64,000 nucleotides of DNA from Poecilobothrus nobilitatus (GCA_947095535.1 OX352774.1:239779825-239843824), one strand, 5' to 3'; positions 12,961 to 25,934 are shown, numbered from the stretch's first letter. Program-made: numbers and translations. The notes: a model not told the origin generated them from the letters alone.

Positions 12961-13064
12961 TTACTAAGGAATTGATTATATATTTGATAGTGATGAAATA
13001 AATATAGAACACAGAATTCGTATAAAAAATTTGAGTGAATGCTCATGTGTTCCCCAAAATTGGT

Positions 13065-14600
13065 AATAATTGCATTTTCAATGTGCAAAGATTCAAATTG
13101 AATATTAACAACTTTATTCAGAATATGACTGCAAATTTAAAATCATTTTTCATTCGTTAGCGTAACTTCTTTTGGCCAAGCAGTATGTGAGTACCAAAGC
13201 TCATATAACCTATTGTTTATTCAAAAAAGGTAAGTGCTGTTTAGTGAATTAAAGTCCCACACACTCATAAATAACTCGTGCTCGTTTAACTCCTGTATAG
13301 TATCTTTCAACGATTCCTATCTAGCCTCGCAAAAAAAAGAAGCTATTCCTTTTTTCCCTTTATCCTTATTCTAATTATTAAGAGAAAAGTTCATGAAAGA
13401 AATAGTATTGTTTGTCGATGTCTCAGTACTAACTACTTCATATTCTCACGAATGTTCTTCCTTATGTATCAATTAATCGAACCAAATTTTCTCAACCAAA
13501 TCCTTATTTACAAATAGGAAAAATGTGAAAATTATTCAATATTTTACATATAAATTTTGTCGTATATCTGTAATTCCATAGATGCCGGCAACTCTTATTA
13601 TAAAGTTTTACTTTTATTTATTAGGTTACTAATTTTATAAGTAATTTTATATGGTCACTTTTTATTCAAATTTTTATATAATAGTATTAAGTATATAAAT
13701 TTCCATATACATATATTCATACACATATTTATTTTGAATTATTTTTAAGTTATATACCATAGTACATTTTCATCAGCATATAGTAAACAGGTATCAAATT
13801 TTAAAAATTATATATTTACATTAATACTATATAATATTATATAACAAAAATAAGACTCTTTAAATGAAATTCTATTGATATATAATATATAATCAGATAT
13901 AACATAATAATATATGTATATATTTATATATATAAAATATATTATTATATTATTATAAAAAAAAATAAAAATAAAATTTATATTTCTCAAAAGAGAAATC
14001 TAAAAGATAAATTGGTGGGTAATAAATATTCTTTTCTTTATTTTCTGTCCTTTTCTTTTGCTTGTGTTCTTTTTTTTTTTTTTCTTTCATTTTTTTTGTT
14101 ATTTTTTTTGATTTGTTTGAAAGTTTTGCTGAAATCTCAGATAATATTGATTTAAAGTAAATGAGTGAAAATTTATTATATTGAATAATTTATTTTATTT
14201 TTAACCAAAAGTAGAATAATATTAGATATAAAATATAATAATATATAATATACCTATATGTGTATTCTACATAATATAGAGCAGGAATAATAATTATTGA
14301 CTGGGTAGACAAAGAAAACCTACTCAAGAAATTTTTAAGTAATTTTTTTTTTTTCTTGTTTTTTACGTAAAAAAGGAGTTTCTATCAGATTTAAAGAATT
14401 ATTGTTTTTTAAGAAAATAAAATAGATATGTTTTTTTTTAAATGAAAAACTTAAAAATAAGTTCACGTATAACATTCCCTTTAAATTTAAAACTTTTTTA
14501 TTCAGATAGAAAAATAAAGGTTAAAAAAAATTTTTTTTCTTTAGCTATTGATTTTAAGTAAAAATTGAAATAATAAATTCTCATTTAAATTGTTATCTTT
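13065..14600. other. AT-rich stretch, nothing recognised
   Basis: The part at 13065-13500 is less A/T-biased than its surroundings but has stops in all frames and no motif I recognise. From 13560 to 14600 it is low-complexity A/T with an (AT)-rich tract at about 13905-13960. Confidence 0.5.
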
Positions 14601-14607
14601 GGTAGGA

Positions 14608-14715
14608 GGTACTAAACCTTATCCTATTATACTTGACCTTAGGTATAGATATGATGCGTACTATCCCTTATTCGTATAGAAATGCTAGGTACTAGACCTT
14701 ATGAATAGAAATGCT
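14608..14715. repeat. Short degenerate tandem duplication
   Basis: AGGTACTA(A/G)ACCTTAT occurs at about 14606 and 14686, and ATAGAAATGCT occurs at about 14677 and 14704 around the second copy. This is a small local duplication with no function inferred. Confidence 0.45.
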
Positions 14716-14819
14716 TAAATTAAATTTATATAATATTATATTTGTTTGTATGTATTTTGTTATCATTTTTATATTATCAGTTTAACGTGAAACTATCAGT
14801 TTGATTGCAACCATATTGT

Positions 14820-15430
14820 CCAGAAACATTTTTAAAAGCCTGGAAGGAAATATAAGCTATATCGCGTACTGGTTCATTAACTCATTGTAGGCCGATGGCC
14901 TATAAAAGTTGCTAATGAAGCATTATCCTGCCTAAACGATTTACCGAAAAAATTTATTTACAATATATTTTGATTTGGTTCAGCGGACTTCAAAAAATTT
15001 TTTATCTCCTATTTATGTCCAATTTTGTACGTTGATTTTATAATGTGAAAAAAAGTCTGAAAAAAATTTTTTATTAAGTTCGAATTGCCCGTTTGGGAAC
15101 GAGAGTCCCTAGAACCTTTTTTTTAATTTGTTGTTGTCCTGCTTAAATGGTTTAATCAACTGAGAAGAAAATTTGCCAAAAAGTTGCTATCTATATGTTC
15201 ATTTAGTTTCGATTCATTAACCCGTTTCGAAACCAAAACTCAACGAAATTTTTTTAATACTTAATACTTAAACCGTTCAATTTAATACTTAAACGATTTG
15301 ACTAATTGAGATGAAAATTTGCACAGGTGTTGCAGTAAAATAATTTAGTCACATTACATTAACAAAATGTAATTTTTGTCTAAGCCGTTATAATCATTAA
15401 CCCGCAGTGGACAATTTTACGGGACTGTAG
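14820..15430. repeat. Diverged repeat with three internal units
   Basis: The block is GC-richer than the background. A motif close to CTTAAACGATTTAACcAA, followed by tGAGAtGAAAATTTGC, recurs at about 14930, 15141 and 15288. Flanking phrases such as CATTAACCCG also repeat (about 15216 and 15395). This pattern of repeated sub-blocks is typical of old non-autonomous elements or satellites. No open reading frame is seen. Boundaries are approximate. Confidence 0.5.
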
Positions 15431-16016
15431 GAATATAAGAATTTAAAATTTATGCAATGGTTGAGATCATAAAATATATCATAATTAAATTAATACAGTT
15501 CACCTTCATAAATGCAAATACTGTCCTCTTAAATCAAAATTCAAAAATTTTTGAAAAAAAATTAATTCTAAAAAAAAAACAATTTCAAAAACAATTAATT
15601 TTTCCGAGCAGCACTAGTTAAGCCTGTTAGTAAGATATAAATGAAAATGTCAATGTTTGTTTCTTTATATTTGGGCGTAAGCATCATGAGTTTATATATT
15701 TTTCTGTTATTGAAATAAAAAATTGTATTAATTTATTGTTTTACCATTCATTTCAATCTGATTGATGAACATAAGCTGTATATCAAAGGCAAAATCTAGC
15801 TAAAATTTTTTTTTTACTTTTACTGTAACTCCAATCTGAATTCGTCAAATGAGCGATCATCGCTTTAACACCACAAGCCCACCACACCATCTATCTGTCT
15901 TTATCAAAAAACTTAGGTAAGAAATATCGTAATAAAATTTAATAATTTCATCAAATTGAAGCTTTACGAATTGAATATTTTTAACAAAATCTTTTATTTA
16001 AAATTTTTAACTTATT

Positions 16017-16171
16017 AATGGGGACACCGATGACGTAGTAGGTAAAAGCGTATAAAATACGCTGTAAACACCGAGTTAGTGTGGGTTTGAATCCCACATA
16101 CGTCGTTAGAATATATCCCCTACGACATTACAGCCACGCGCCTGAAACAGAAAGGCTATGTAATTTCATAG
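16017..16171 (+). mobile_element. tRNA-derived SINE, copy 2 (diverged)
   Basis: Same layout as the copy at 3785. A diverged box A lies in TAGTAGGTAAAAGCG (16037-16050). Box B is GGTTTGAATCC (16084-16094), with C to T at a normally conserved position. The CGTCG...CGACATTACAGCC segment and the GCCTGAAACAGAAAGGCT body follow. The 3' part is shorter than in other copies and no clear A-tail remains, so this is an older, truncated copy. Confidence 0.75.
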
Positions 16172-17370
16172 TATTCTAAGAATATAATATTCTTAGTAAT
16201 ATTTACATAAAAATCTATATCAAAAGTCATTCAATAATTTTTTAGGATCAGAAACAGATAATTATTGTTGGGTGGCTTATTTGTAGTTCGAAGAAAAACT
16301 GTGAAACTTTTCTCTTATCTTTTACTTATTTCATTATCAGAGAAATTCCTCTTCAGTATTTACATCGAATTTCCGTTACATTGTAACTATAATTTTTGTA
16401 ATTTTTGTAAAATTTATCAGAAATCAAAAAACTTTTATTAAACCGTCTGATAATTCTAATCAAACAGATAAAATGTTTTTCAAAATTAATTTTTAAATAT
16501 TTAAAGTGATCACAATATGTTTTCGTTTTAAACTTCAAATAAGAACAAATTAACAACATTCAACCTTACATATACAAAATACAATGTATTTACAAAATAT
16601 TTGTGTCTTTTAACACAATTGAACTAAACTAAATTATGTTTTGTTTAACTACTTTGTATAGTACTTATTATATCTGATAGATACAATTTAATTTTTTCAA
16701 ACGATTCAAATCCTGTTATACTAATTCAAAACTCTTGTGGACATTTCAATTTATAATAGCATTATATACTATATATGTTCTTTACAAAATAGCTGGATTT
16801 TCTTTTCCATATTGTTAATTTTTCAATTTTAAAACTACAACATAAATGTACCTTTTTTTTTTGGATTATTTCCCTACCTTCAAAATACAATAAAGTACAA
16901 AAATTGACATTTCTTTTAAAAGAAAACTAAATTTCTATAAAAGAAAAGAAATTTTCCGAATTTTCAAATTATTTAGAACAAAACAAAACCACTCATACAC
17001 ATATAGACATATTATATATACAGAAAATATACATATTATATGAAACGAAAAAAGTCTGCCAGATTAGAAGATTTCCCATCATTCAGTTTTTTAATGAAAA
17101 CAAATAGGTATTATAAAAATAACTGATCTCCAGGAACAAAAAAAAAAAAAAGAAAAAAAATGTAAAATTTGATGTCATTTCACTGATAATTAATTGAAAT
17201 AGTTTTCAACCATTTTTGTATGTTTGTTTTTCTTTTTATTTTTTTTTTTGTCAAAAAATAAAATAAAATTAATAAGATATCAATGACATGACAAAGACTT
17301 CCTTAATTCTTAAATTTGTTTATTTTTTATTTTTTTATTTTTATATTGTTTTTTTTTTTTATATATCAAC
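16172..17370. other. AT-rich stretch, nothing recognised
   Basis: Only low-complexity sequence and homopolymer runs (for example about 17140-17160). No repeat-family match is seen and no open frame has coding character. Confidence 0.5.
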
Positions 17371-17381
17371 TTTTCTATCAG

Positions 17382-17476
17382 CACAATCTGTAGCAGATTG
17401 GGTTCGAAAAGAAATTTACGATAATACCCATTTGTTTCAAGGACATTTTGGTCCTTTGTGTTCATTAATAGATTCT
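17382..17476 (+). other. Exon-like coding segment, protein unknown
   Basis: A long polypyrimidine tract ends in TTTTCTATCAG, a good 3' splice-site match, at 17381. The next ~95 bp are open and distinctly less A/T-rich. They encode a well-mixed peptide including SVADWVRKEIYDN and HLFQGHFGPLCSLID; after that the frame runs into poly-Phe low complexity. I see no strong 5' splice site at the end; the GT sites at about 17450 and 17458 are weak. It could be a genuine small exon of a gene spanning this window on the plus strand, or an isolated relic. No family is assigned. Confidence 0.4.
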
Positions 17477-17539
17477 TATTTTTGTTTTTTTTTTTATTTT
17501 GGTTATTTTATCCTTGTCTTTCTAAAAGTTTTTTTTTTT

Positions 17540-20500
17540 TAAGCTTTAGAACTCATTACTGTGACAGAATGACATAATTAGTTAGGTATTATTAAGTTTT
17601 AAAAGACAAATAAAAATTTTACTAATAAATTTTTAATATGCGACTTAAGAAAAGAATCATAATAATAATAATAATAATATAAGAAATAAGAAAAAAAAAA
17701 TGAAAATGACCATTTGACAGTGAATGGAATTGTGTGTGTTTTTTTTGTGCGACAAAAATGGACACTTTACTTATTTATAAATAAGTAAAATAAAAGTAAT
17801 TTAATTAAGATAGTGTTTAAATCAATAAAATTAATTGTAATATTTTTATGAAAAAGAAAAGCATCTTTTCGAATATAAAATAGATTTTCCAATTCAATTA
17901 AACGAATTTGCCATTTTATCGATAGCTTATATTAAATTGCTTTTATTTTGTTATAGTATCCTTTTTAATGATTGGTGCCATGTCATTAAAAAATAAGTCG
18001 TCTTGATTGTTAATCAGTTGTTTTTTTTTTTTTTTTTATCAAAAATAATACCAATATAATACTTTTTAACCTCTTTTTTTCAAGGACATTAATATTTAAT
18101 ACAGAAAAGAAATTTAAAGAAAATTTGTGGTAAAAATAAAATCTTCATTCTTATATGAATTAAATTATAGAAAAATCTGTACTCGTAAGAATTTCATTTT
18201 AATAAAATGTTGTTATTTAATTTTTTTTGGTTTGAAAAAATTTCCATCGGAAATATGTAAAACACAATTATTTTTATTCTAATGTCTGCATAAGCTTTTG
18301 AATCCAAAAAGAAGACTTTAAATCATTTTTATTTAAGTATTTTAAAACTATTTTTGTTATTTTTACTTTCCACTAATCGTGAAAATTTTATACAAAGTTT
18401 ACTATTTTGTCTATAGAGGATATATGGTATTTGAGTACATATCTACTCCATTTTATGTCCCAATAAAAATATATATATATAAGGAAATATAAAAATTTTT
18501 AATATAATATTTGTGTTTGTGTTAACTTGATGAAAGCTCATTTATCACAAAAAATATATATATATATATATAAATATATATATATCTATGTATTTTTAAC
18601 AACAACAACAACAACAAAAAAATGTAAAATAAATACAACCAAAATTATATACAAATTTTTAATCTTGATTCATATCCACTATCAAAACTAATATCAAATC
18701 ATTTTTCTTTTATTATTATCCTTTTTTTTTACACATGCTATATATTTATAATAATAACTATATAAATATAAATATTAATATATAAATAAATCTCATATAT
18801 CATCACATATGTTTATACATTTGTGTGAACAATAACAGATTCTTATATTATGACCTATGAAAATGCACACATGGGAGTTAAAGTTTTTTATAATATTTAC
18901 TATGTTTTTTTTTCTTCACAAAATAAAAATAAAAATGATTTACACATTCACATATACATAGTAAATGAGTATATGTATTCTATATGAATATATGTATTAA
19001 TAATAATATTAAAATAAATTGGGAAACCTTAACCTCCTAACCACATTATAATCAACAAAATAACAAAAAAACTAAGAAAATCGTCTACTTAAGCTATTTT
19101 TATGTATATAATTTTTAAGGATTCTTTATCCTTTTTATTCCACAAAATAAAAAATTCTAAAATTTGTTTTATTTTTGTATTTTTTTTTTTTTTTGTTATC
19201 GTTTTAATGAGAACCTCTTACCCAGGAAGTAAAAATAAAAAAAAAACAATATGCAAGAAAAATTCGATATTAAAGTTAATAATTTCTATCACTTTACAAA
19301 ATATTAGTTAGAAGAAATTTTAGATCGAATTTTATGCACTGATATTTGCCTAAAATCCATTTGAAAAGTACAAGATTATACCTTTCACACCTCCGGTACT
19401 ACTGTTATCTCTCCGCTTTAGACTTCAGATAATTGCTAAACACCTGATGTGTATTTTTTACATTCAGTTTTCGACAGTATATAATGTTTGGCCAGTGTAT
19501 AATATTTTGTTGATCAGTAAAATTAATAATGTTATATTTGATCAGTATATACAATAGTCAGCCGTTAAATAGGAGCCATATATTATACTAAATGAAACTT
19601 CATTGAAAGTATAGCTAAGTTATAAAAATAAGCTTGTAAAACATGTGAGTTTAGCTAAAATAATTTTAAAATATTGCATTTTTAAGACCCATGCGATACA
19701 ATACGCTGATAATACATAATACCCATAACATATTAAATCGCAGGCTTCATTACATAAAAGTTGAATTTCAAATGTACATATAAGTTGAGTTCGCTACAGC
19801 TTTGTCCAAAAATACCATTATAGTAAGCATACAATACATCATATTTTTATCATATTTCAACAGATTATCATAAATTTAGTTACTGCTCGGGTTTTAATTT
19901 TTATCTCTTTCACTTTATAAATGATTTTCACTTCTCAAATCTATTCAACCTTTTGACATTATACAAACTACATTTAGAAAAAAAAAATTTTTTTAAATAA
20001 AAAATCTAAATACCAGTCAATTTTAGATAAATTTTATTGGTTTAATACCGTACTCGTACATATACAATCACCTTTTAGTGTATTAAAGTATAAGGTATTT
20101 AATTCTAAAAATTTTTGAATAAAAAGTAGGTAAATTTTTTGTTACAAATTATAAAGATAATACCTAAACTTACTTTTACCATGCATTTATAATATCCTTA
20201 CAATAAAACGAATTACGTGTTTTGATTGCCTCCCACAAAAAAAAAAAAGAAAAAAAACTAGAAAAAAATCATTTAAATTCAAATAATTCTTGACACACAT
20301 TTATAAAATTCTTAACGTTTATTATCCTTTGAATCTTTTCAAATCAACAACAACAACTACAACAACAGTAACTTTAACCTATAACAAAAATTAGTAATAA
20401 AAGAACTTGATCCTTTTTCTGGATATATCGTTTCACTAAAATTTTTATTTGTATTTACTTTTCATAGTCCTTTTTTTTACGGTCCCACACTATATAGAAA

Positions 20501-21478
20501 TGGATATGAAAGCTTATAGCTTAATATTATGTTATGCCTGTTTACAGGATTGGTGATGAGAAAAAAATCAGTTATACTACTATATAATATGATTTACCTG
20601 TAATATCTTGTAACAGAGATTAAGGATATTCAAGAGTAATTCAAGTAAAGATTAGTGAAACAAAAAAAAAAAAAAAGCAAATGTAAGGCTATTCAAAGTA
20701 TTAAGTTTCATATTAGAGAGAGTGTATATTATGTTAGAAAATCTTATAGCAGAAAAGGATTATAGGAGATTCTTTTTTTTTTTTTTCTGTTTTTTAAAAA
20801 TGTAACTTTTTGATAAGGACAATAATGTTTTAAAGCACAAAATATATCTACGGTAAAAAAAAATTATTTAATTTTCTATATATAAATCAAATAAAAATCA
20901 AAGTAGTGAAAAATGATTACATTTTAGCGTAATTAATGCACTTTTAACAAAATATTTTGTATTTATGAATCAATTTTAGTGGTATAGATGAATGATGTTA
21001 TGGTATAGATATAAAATGTTGGCACATGAAAAACTGTTTAAAAATCGTAATAATAGTAAATAGTAATCAATTAAGATTAGAAAATTAAGTTCAAGAAATG
21101 TTATCCTTTACAAGAATGTTAAGATTTTGGTAAATCTATCACAAAAAGCAAAGGCAAAATAAAACCTAAAACCAAAACAGCGTAATATAATATTTAAGTG
21201 TAACCAGGCAAATTATCCTCTTTTAAGTCTACGCAATTTAAGTTACGTAAGAAATTAAAATTTCCATTAAAAACCAGCATCTTTTTTTTCTTGCAAGGAT
21301 AACACAATTATTAAGATCTTTTATATTAATTAAATTCATGTTACCATAATAAAACCATTATTCTTTTTTTTTATATGCACAACCAACAATATTATGCAAT
21401 AATACAAAAATCTGAATTATTTTTCATTAAAAAAAAAAATACAATACAGGATTTTTAAGTTATAAGCAGTGTATTTCA
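17540..21478. other. AT-rich stretch with microsatellites
   Basis: Contains (AAT)n at about 17659-17680, (AT)n at about 18548-18590, (CAA)n at about 18598-18617 and imperfect (CAA)n at 20344-20368. A somewhat GC-richer patch at 19380-19820 has stops in all frames. No coding or RNA gene is recognised. Confidence 0.55.
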
Positions 21479-21479
21479 T

Positions 21480-22378
21480 TTTTAGCACATTTTCAAAAAA
21501 TTTTGAAAAAACGTGCTTATTAGTTTCACTCTGTCTGTCTGTCTGTCTGTCCGCCGGTCAGTCTGGGTGTTTACATAACTTCTATACCGTTTGAAATAAA
21601 GCAATGAAATTTTAACTACGGATAGGCTATTACGCATCGTGAAAAACTAATTTTGTGAAACAACTTTTTTCTGTAGGCCCGCTCGTTACGGAACTACAGT
21701 CCTACATAGTTCGAAAAAGCCCTATCTTTAAATTGTTATAACACAGATTCTATAAAGCATATTTTAAATCCGGAAACGCCAAATTATAGCTGGTTTTATA
21801 ATCTTTATAAATATGTATAAAATATGTGACTTTGCCATGCAGTATTTTAATATACCGTTATGTGAAACTAAATTTTTGCTAAAATTTGGAGCCCTTCTAT
21901 CTTTCAAAAGGTTTAATTTAGACGCTTGAAATTTTGAAAGGAGTTAGCCCTTTGGAAATCATTATGAGTAATTTCAGGAAATATTTTTGTGCCGCCCCCC
22001 GTTTAAGAGCTGTGGAGGTCAAAAACTAAAAAATTCCTTATTTTTAAACACCTGTAACTTAAGTACCTCTCCAATTTTTTCTGAAGTACACAAAAATTAA
22101 AACTCCAACATTATATTTTTGCTTATGTTAATAATCTTTCTTAATAATATAGGATTACATTAAAATTGAGAAAAGTGTGACTTGATTTTTCTCAGTTTCT
22201 TTAACAAATGCTTCTTTTGATTAGAATTGAAATTCTAATGCTTTATTTCAATTTTTGTATTATTATAAATTTATTTTAATCAATATACCAACTTAATATT
22301 TATATACTCTTTACCAAAAACTAATTTTTGAAATGTAGTTTCTTGAAAACCCTTGTTTTTTTTATTACTTGTTTATTA
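21480..22378 (+). mobile_element. Dispersed GTCC/TCTG-microsatellite family, member A
   Basis: The left part has GCACATTTTC and TTAGTTTCACTCTGTC with (TCTG)n at 21529-21552. Family blocks then follow in order: a CGTTACGGAACTACAG-type block (about 21683), TATTTAAATTGTTATA-like, ACCGTTATGTGAAAC (about 21855), CCGTTTAAGAGCTGT (about 22000), AAACACCTGTAACTT (about 22048) and AAATTAAAACTCCAACATTATA (about 22094). The 3' end aligns with member G (53215-53845). No open frame is present, so this is a non-autonomous element of unresolved class. Confidence 0.75.
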
Positions 22379-23418
22379 TAAAATTTCATGAAAGAAAATT
22401 ATATTATTATACATAGTAAAATTTAATCATAAAAATGAAAAACCAAACTTTTTTACTTTCAAAAGGTTATCCCACAATTTTTTTTTTATTTTACTATTAT
22501 TATAAAAATTGTATTATCCTTGGTTAAATCTTATACTTAATACTACATGTCTACCTATGAGATTATAATAAAAAAAAAAAAATAAAAAAAAAAACTTTGA
22601 TTTGCACCGCACAATATGCACTGAATTATAAAAGAATTTTACTACTATCACATACAACAATTACAATTACACAATAAGGATAGTAAATATAATTAAATCT
22701 TCTAAAGAAATATAAAAGAAAAAATATTACATATATATACATAGGTATATATATTTTAAATACGTTATAGAATATACCCTTTATAAATTTATCATGTTTT
22801 ATTGTACATTATATCTAAATATACAAGTTTAAAAATGTGTAATGTATGCTCTTTGCAAAATTATTAACGGTATTTTTTGTAGTATAAAAACGAAAAAAAA
22901 GGAAATAATCAAAAAAAGAAAAAAAAAAAAAAAACTAGAAGCAAAATAATAGTAACTATAAGGATCTTGTGTATTTCTTATTATAGTTATTCCTTCTTAT
23001 ATCCTTGCAATTTTTCGAATCTAAAACTTTTATTTTTTTTTATATCTTTCGGGAATATAAACCTTATCGTATATTATCGGCATGTTATACATATACATTA
23101 ATATAATAGTGAAATTTTATTATTCATTTCCGTTTTTAATTATAGAAAACAAGGATATCTCTGTATCGTTAAACCATTAAACAGATACAGAAAAAAAAAA
23201 AAACAAAAAGAGCTATTATATATCAAGGTAAAATTATTTTAACTCTTTTATTTTTAATTGCTTGTTTTTGTTTTTTTTAAGTTAGACTAAGAAAAGGATT
23301 TTGGGTTTTTATTCAACATTTTTTTTTTTTTTTTTACTTAATAATAGGTATAATCAATCCGTTTTATAAACTAGATAGCTATAAATTAAAATTTAGTTAT
23401 AAGAAATTATTATTTATT
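22379..23418. other. AT-rich stretch, nothing recognised
   Basis: Low-complexity A/T sequence. Homopolymer tracts lie at about 22569-22594, 22915-22935 and 23320-23336. No feature is supported. Confidence 0.5.
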
Positions 23419-23423
23419 ATGTC

Positions 23424-23609
23424 TCAAGATCCTTCTACACGAGGAAGTGAATTGACAAAATCTTTTTTTGATTTTCTCCGGTCAACTATGGTCGCATTTT
23501 AGCTAAAGTTAATTTCTGGATTATGGTGAAGACTGTCTATTTGAGCTTCGATTATATTTTGTGTTGCAACGTATAAATTGTCCTCTAAGTTTTCTTTGGT
23601 CAATTTATT
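23424..23609 (-). pseudogene. Coding-like minus-strand segment with one internal stop
   Basis: Read on the minus strand, 23609 down to 23427 is one frame interrupted only by TAA at 23499-23501. It has a mixed, charged composition (contains ENLEDNLYVATQNIIEAQID before the stop and VDRRKSKKDFVNSLP after it) and ends at TGA (23424-23426). Such composition stands out from the poly-Lys/Ile readings nearby. On the plus strand a 27-codon ATG frame (23419-23502) overlaps it. I do not recognise the protein. It may be a decayed exon or transposon gene. Confidence 0.3.
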
Positions 23610-23865
23610 TTATTACAGCATAGAAATTTTGAAAGTCTTTATTAATTGATTTTACAAAATATATTCGATTTTTACTTCAATCATTATTTGTTATATTGTA
23701 CCATTTCGCTTTTTTTTTTTTTTATATATACAACAAATTCTTGCTCATTATTTTGCAACAAAAAAAAGTTTTCATGGATTACTATGGCCTGCATTTTCAT
23801 TTGCCTGTATTTCAACTCTAAATTCTCCTTCATTATATGTTTTACACACATATTTCAATATTAAA

Positions 23866-24095
23866 CCCCTACTAAACAAATTATTGAAACGCTGATTTTG
23901 TAACCAATTCGAAAATCTTCAATTATTATATGTGTGAAACTCTAATTATATATTATTTAACCTAATTATATATTTAACCTAATTAGACACATAACGACAA
24001 AAAAAGGCTGTTGGTCCCAAATCCATACGTTAAAAAAATTATTGAAACCATAATTTTGTAACTAACTTTTGAAATCCTTATAAAAAATATGTATG
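23866..24095. repeat. Satellite-like pair, ~160-bp period, first occurrence
   Basis: The block CTAAACAAATTATTGAAACG plus CTGATTTTGTAACCAA starts at about 23870 and recurs, diverged, at about 24030, a period near 160 bp. The same pair occurs at about 31819 and 31972 inside the composite element at 31596-32953. The core TGATTTTGTAACC also resembles the 85-bp units at 47014, read on the opposite strand. Confidence 0.6.
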
Positions 24096-24099
24096 TATT

Positions 24100-25750
24100 A
24101 ATAACTATTTATGAAAATATCTTTTAACATACAGCCAAATGAAAAACAGTCAGAAATATAATGAAATGAAAATACAGACAACTTTACTGCCTTACAGGAA
24201 TATGACTCGCTAACCAGTTTCCACTAGTTTTGTCAATTTTGTCAATTCAAATCTTCACTTTATTTTTTAATGATTGACATTTCAATATTCTGTAACTAGT
24301 TTTTCTTCACAAACCAAAATTAATTATTTTACAATTTATAACGGTAATTTTTCTAAGGTAATCAGTCCTCCAAAATAGTTTACAATTAACAATTATCTTC
24401 CAAAGAGGGTTAAAAGACGAATAAGATGACTGAGAACATTAATTAAACATTTATATTCTACAAAAAACTAAATACACTTTTAAAAAAACTGAATGCATTA
24501 AATACCAACTGAAAAGATCTTCTTTTAGAAGTTATAATAATAAAATATTAAACAATAGGATAACAAATAATAGTAATAAAAGAATTTTATTTCCACATTT
24601 ACTTAACTTTGTCTATTTATTCAACGTATACCAACTATAAGTATTAAAAATCTGCATTCATACACCACAAACTTTAATTACAACTTTACCATTTAAAAAA
24701 AAAAATTATTTTACCTACGCATATGTTTTTTTATTCTTTTTATGGTACACCGTTAAATAAATATTAAAAGAAAAAAAAAATAGCTAATAAAATAAAAAAT
24801 TAATTTTGTACTTAAAGTTTTATAATACACATGCATATATATATGTATATATATATATATTTATAGATATTTTCTTAGTTTTATTCTTTTTTTCTTTTAA
24901 TAATTTTATAGATTTATTGTACCCAGTTTATTAAAATAAAGTTTTCATTCTAAATTTATATTTATATCTAAATAAATATTTTATTTTAATTATGTTTTAA
25001 CAATTTTTTTTTTTTGTTTTAATTGAAACACGTGTTTGTTCCCATTTTTATGTTATATTTTTCTAAATAAATGCACGTGATATTAAAAGAAATTATCAAT
25101 TACCTTTATATTTTATTAATTATATTATACAAAAAATAATCAATATGGTCAATTCGAAGTAATATAATTTTTTTATCTATCCATTTTTATATACTTTTCA
25201 TTCAATCATATAATATTAATATACAATATATAAGATTTATATCAGCGGTAGTGCTTCATGTATCTGTTATAGGTCCACTCTTGTACAACACTTATACCCA
25301 AGATATACCTATATTGTTATACCTATTATTGAAACCTTCAACATATTAAATTTTGCACATGACATTTCCTTTTATACATTTGCGATATATATAGTAGACT
25401 GATTATAACTGAACTGCAAAACGCCTTAAATACATAAACTGCATACTTTTATAAATCAAAAATATATTAATTAATGTGTAAAAAACTAGTGTAATATTTT
25501 TTACAAACAAAAGCTTTCTTTTATAGTCATGTTATAATTTCTAACACCAATAAATTGAAATCTTAACAGTTCAGATATAACTTAGATATAGGCAATGTCA
25601 AATATCTTGAGGTTTAAAATTTTGACAAATAATTAACATTTAAGGAACACAATATTATCAACAAAACAATTGATAAAGTCAATAAATGTACACCTATCTT
25701 ATATCCCTTCAGTAAGAGAGAATTCTTACTCTCCCGCCAAAAAAAAACTG
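24100..25750. other. AT-rich stretch, nothing recognised
   Basis: Low complexity with an (AT)n tract at about 24835-24860. A few moderately GC-richer patches (about 24180-24440 and 25240-25340) have stops in all frames and no recognised motif. Confidence 0.5.
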
Positions 25751-25753
25751 ATA

Positions 25754-25931
25754 ATCATGAAATTAATATTTTTAACTGTAATACTATTATACTTGTTCTC
25801 TTTTCTGCAATATTATACAAACTGTCATATTCATAAACTTCAAGTAGCACAAAGCGCCAAAATTCATACTCAAATTTCTTTTCTTCTACGAGTACTACAC
25901 GATCAAGCTCCACGAACAAGCTAACATTCCT
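25754..25931 (-). other. Coding-like open segment, protein unknown
   Basis: The minus-strand frame is open for about 58 codons, without an ATG start, ending at TGA (25754-25756). Its codons favour G in first position (GTG GAG CTT GAT CGT GTA), which suggests real coding history. The peptide includes VELDRVVLVEEKKFEYEFW and VLLEVYEYDSLYNIAEK. A plus-strand ATG frame (25670-25924) overlaps but looks less coding-like. No splice sites or family could be assigned with confidence. Confidence 0.3.
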
Positions 25932-25934
25932 TTA

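Noticed and set aside
17917..17924. TATCGATA (DRE/DREF promoter motif)
   Set aside because: A few such 8-mers are expected by chance at this A+T content, and no promoter or gene start is nearby.
18548..18590. (AT)n tract as an origin or promoter
   Set aside because: Ordinary dinucleotide microsatellite; similar tracts occur throughout the window.
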